NCBI GenBank assembly: GCA_030640325.1
Contig: DAOWJM010000118.1
Coordinates: 1 to 6,833, forward strand
From: Dehalococcoidia bacterium
GTDB taxonomy: Bacteria; Chloroflexota; Dehalococcoidia; Dehalococcoidales; BS750m-G39
DNA: 6,833 nt
Reading direction: 5' to 3'
Part shown: piece after piece, positions 6,094 to 6,833 of the stretch
Layout of the letters: every line of letters starts with the position of its first letter
Numbering within the stretch: the stretch's first letter is position 1
The notes under the pieces: generated by a model
Databases searched by the model: none
What the model saw: the letters and a program-made list of their open reading frames with translations, nothing else
Told to the model about the DNA's origin: nothing
Made by a program: the position numbers and the translations under genes

Positions 6094-6123
6094 TTGACAA
6101 ATTTGTTATCTTTATGGTAAGTT
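6094..6123 (+). promoter_or_regulatory. Promoter of the XRE regulator gene
   Basis: A perfect TTGACA -35 (6094-6099) is followed after 18 bp by TAAGTT (6118-6123). That -10 is weak but is preceded by TG plus one base (6115-6117), an extended -10 signature. The predicted start is near 6130, leaving a leader of about 46 nt before the ATG at 6176. Confidence 0.5.
6095..6108. promoter_or_regulatory. Palindromic operator candidate 2, overlapping the -35 of the regulator gene
   Basis: TGACAAATTTGTTA contains the perfect 10-bp palindrome ACAAATTTGT, extended by imperfect flanks. It differs from the site at 6041-6054 at only two positions and overlaps the TTGACA element, so binding here would block the promoter. 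The two sites are 54 bp apart, close to five helical turns. Confidence 0.5.
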
Positions 6124-6175
6124 TTAGCCCTCTGGTTGGAAGGTTTCTTACTTCCTGTTAAATAGAGCGATTGCA

Positions 6176-6541
6176 ATGAATCAACAGCAACAGACTGCTT
6201 TCGGACTTTACCTTAAGGTATTGCGAAAGCGCCGACGGCTAAAGCAAAAAAATGTAGCGAGCGAGCTTGGCATAAAGCCAGAATCACTTAGCATGATTGA
6301 ACGTGGGAAGCGAAAGGCCCCGGACGAGTTATTATTACGACTTACCGAGAAGTATCAAGTCCCTTTGGAGGAGCTTCTCTTAAACAAATACTGGCCACAG
6401 CTGCCACTTCTGACTGGCATTATGAGGCCCTCTAAACTCGTAAAGGATCTTCAAAAAGAACTTCACCCCGAAGATATGCAGGAAGTCACGCGATACATTG
6501 CGTTTCTGCTCCTGAGGCGAACTACAGCTAACAAGTCTTAA
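6176..6541 (+). CDS. Small HTH XRE-family transcriptional regulator
   Basis: This 121-aa DNA-binding protein has an N-terminal Cro/C1-type helix-turn-helix spanning about residues 9-67. The scaffold and recognition helices lie around QKNVASELGI and KPESLSMIERGKRKAP, and the domain closes with the usual hydrophobic VPLEELL. A short linker leads to a C-terminal helical tail (86-115, PSKLVKDLQKEL and VTRYIAFLLL) that probably dimerises. No metal-binding or ligand domain is visible. The ATG at 6176 has only a weak purine stretch (TAGAG, about 9 nt upstream); I see no better start. The gene is divergent from pyrE and convergent with nadD. Two near-identical palindromes in the divergent gap suggest that it represses itself and perhaps pyrE (inference). 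No toxin partner is adjacent, so an antitoxin role is not supported. Confidence 0.85.
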   Translation: MNQQQQTAFGLYLKVLRKRRRLKQKNVASELGIKPESLSMIERGKRKAPDELLLRLTEKYQVPLEELLLNKYWPQLPLLTGIMRPSKLVKDLQKELHPEDMQEVTRYIAFLLLRRTTANKS

Positions 6542-6557
6542 AAATTGCTTATTTTTA
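6539..6557. terminator. AT-only inverted repeat spanning both convergent stop codons
   Basis: TAAAAAT (6539-6545) and ATTTTTA (6551-6557) form a perfect 7-bp inverted repeat with a 5-nt loop. Each arm begins with the TAA stop of one of the two converging genes. The pairing is all A-T and weak, with a short T-run, so function as a bidirectional terminator is only possible. Confidence 0.25.
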
Positions 6558-6833
6558 CTGGTTTCCGATATACAGCTTATGCTGTTTAATATACCCTTCT
6601 ACTGGCTCAGGGACGAGGTGGTCAATAGATAGTCCCTGGGCAACCCGCTGCCTGATTTCTGAGGCATTGATATCTCTCTGCGGTTGGTCAAGCAGGATAA
6701 CGCTCTGAGATAGCCCGGGGATAGCAGCTTCCAGAGAGTCGAGGTCAGGGTCTGGATACCCTACCCTGGGGACAACCAACAGGCGACACATCTTTATAAG
6801 CCGGGACGGCTCCCGCCACTGAGGGAGCTGAAT
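6555..6833 (-). CDS. nadD: Nicotinate-nucleotide adenylyltransferase, N-terminal part cut off by window edge
   Basis: NadD transfers AMP from ATP to nicotinate mononucleotide to form nicotinate adenine dinucleotide in NAD synthesis. Only the last 92 codons and the stop are here; the full enzyme is about 190-210 aa. The frame is open to the window edge, and the residues before the first internal Met (LPQWREPSRLIK) match the family's LPxWxEPxRL segment, so the Met at 6791 is internal and not the start. Further evidence is LLVVPRVGYP, then INASEIRQRV, the variant of the family's ISSTxIRxR motif that helps bind the nucleotide. SIDHLVPEPVEGYIKQHKLY is the characteristic C-terminus. It converges on the regulator gene with a 13-bp gap. 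Confidence 0.9.
   Translation of the reverse strand: MQLPQWREPSRLIKMCRLLVVPRVGYPDPDLDSLEAAIPGLSQSVILLDQPQRDINASEIRQRVAQGLSIDHLVPEPVEGYIKQHKLYIGNQ

Noticed and set aside
6176..6541. XRE protein as antitoxin of a toxin-antitoxin pair
   Set aside because: No small toxin-like gene is adjacent on the same strand; the next gene is nadD on the opposite strand and the upstream neighbour is pyrE.
6572..6585. Small hairpin ACAGC-TTAT-GCTGT followed by TTT as a terminator for the regulator gene
   Set aside because: The stem is only 5 bp and falls within conserved C-terminal codons of nadD, so it is better explained by coding sequence.

Overview
The window carries ordinary bacterial housekeeping genes, with some less ordinary regulatory and sequence detail around them. 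In order, it holds the 5' part of a long (p)ppGpp synthetase/hydrolase gene (rel, minus strand, running off the left edge), hisS (plus), gyrB (plus), a small hypothetical gene overlapping the 3' end of pyrE (both minus), a small HTH/XRE regulator gene (plus), and the 3' part of nadD (minus, running off the right edge). I see no tRNA, rRNA, CRISPR array, transposase or phage gene. The likely source is a bacterium of the Chloroflexota, perhaps Dehalococcoidia-like. This rests on the rel/hisS/gyrB cluster, which I recall from Dehalococcoides but could not check, on the flavour of the proteins, and on a C-rich/G-rich hairpin repeat block. The assignment is tentative.

Left region (1-1641): rel and hisS are divergent. 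Their roughly 300-bp intergenic region holds a promoter for rel whose predicted start coincides with the ATG (leaderless), then a block of four closely spaced stem-loops made from C-rich/G-rich repeats, then a weak promoter for hisS. Rel has its synthetase residues, but it carries EFDD where bifunctional Rel enzymes usually have RFKD. Its hydrolase site has Glu-Asn where Glu-Asp is normal.

Centre (1642-5050): hisS ends 198 bp before gyrB. That gap has a good extended -10 promoter. Directly downstream of its predicted start is a 50-codon reading frame that ends in an ATGA overlap with the gyrB start. This is a candidate leaderless leader peptide gene, or alternatively a structured 5' UTR. GyrB is full length, with unusual residues at two normally conserved positions: Tyr for Asp in the ATPase N-box, and Pro for Asp in the Toprim EGDSAGG motif.

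Right region (5047-6833): pyrE and an overlapping helical 107-aa protein gene form a minus-strand unit facing gyrB. A divergent XRE-family regulator gene lies beyond pyrE. Between them are two near-identical 14-bp palindromes. One overlaps a candidate pyrE promoter and the other overlaps the -35 element of the regulator gene, which suggests an autoregulated divergent switch. nadD converges on the regulator gene with a 13-bp gap.

Functionally the genes cover the stringent response, translation (His-tRNA), DNA supercoiling, pyrimidine synthesis and NAD synthesis. I see no clearly new multi-gene system. The best leads are the Rel active-site signature, the gyrB leader and the operator pair.
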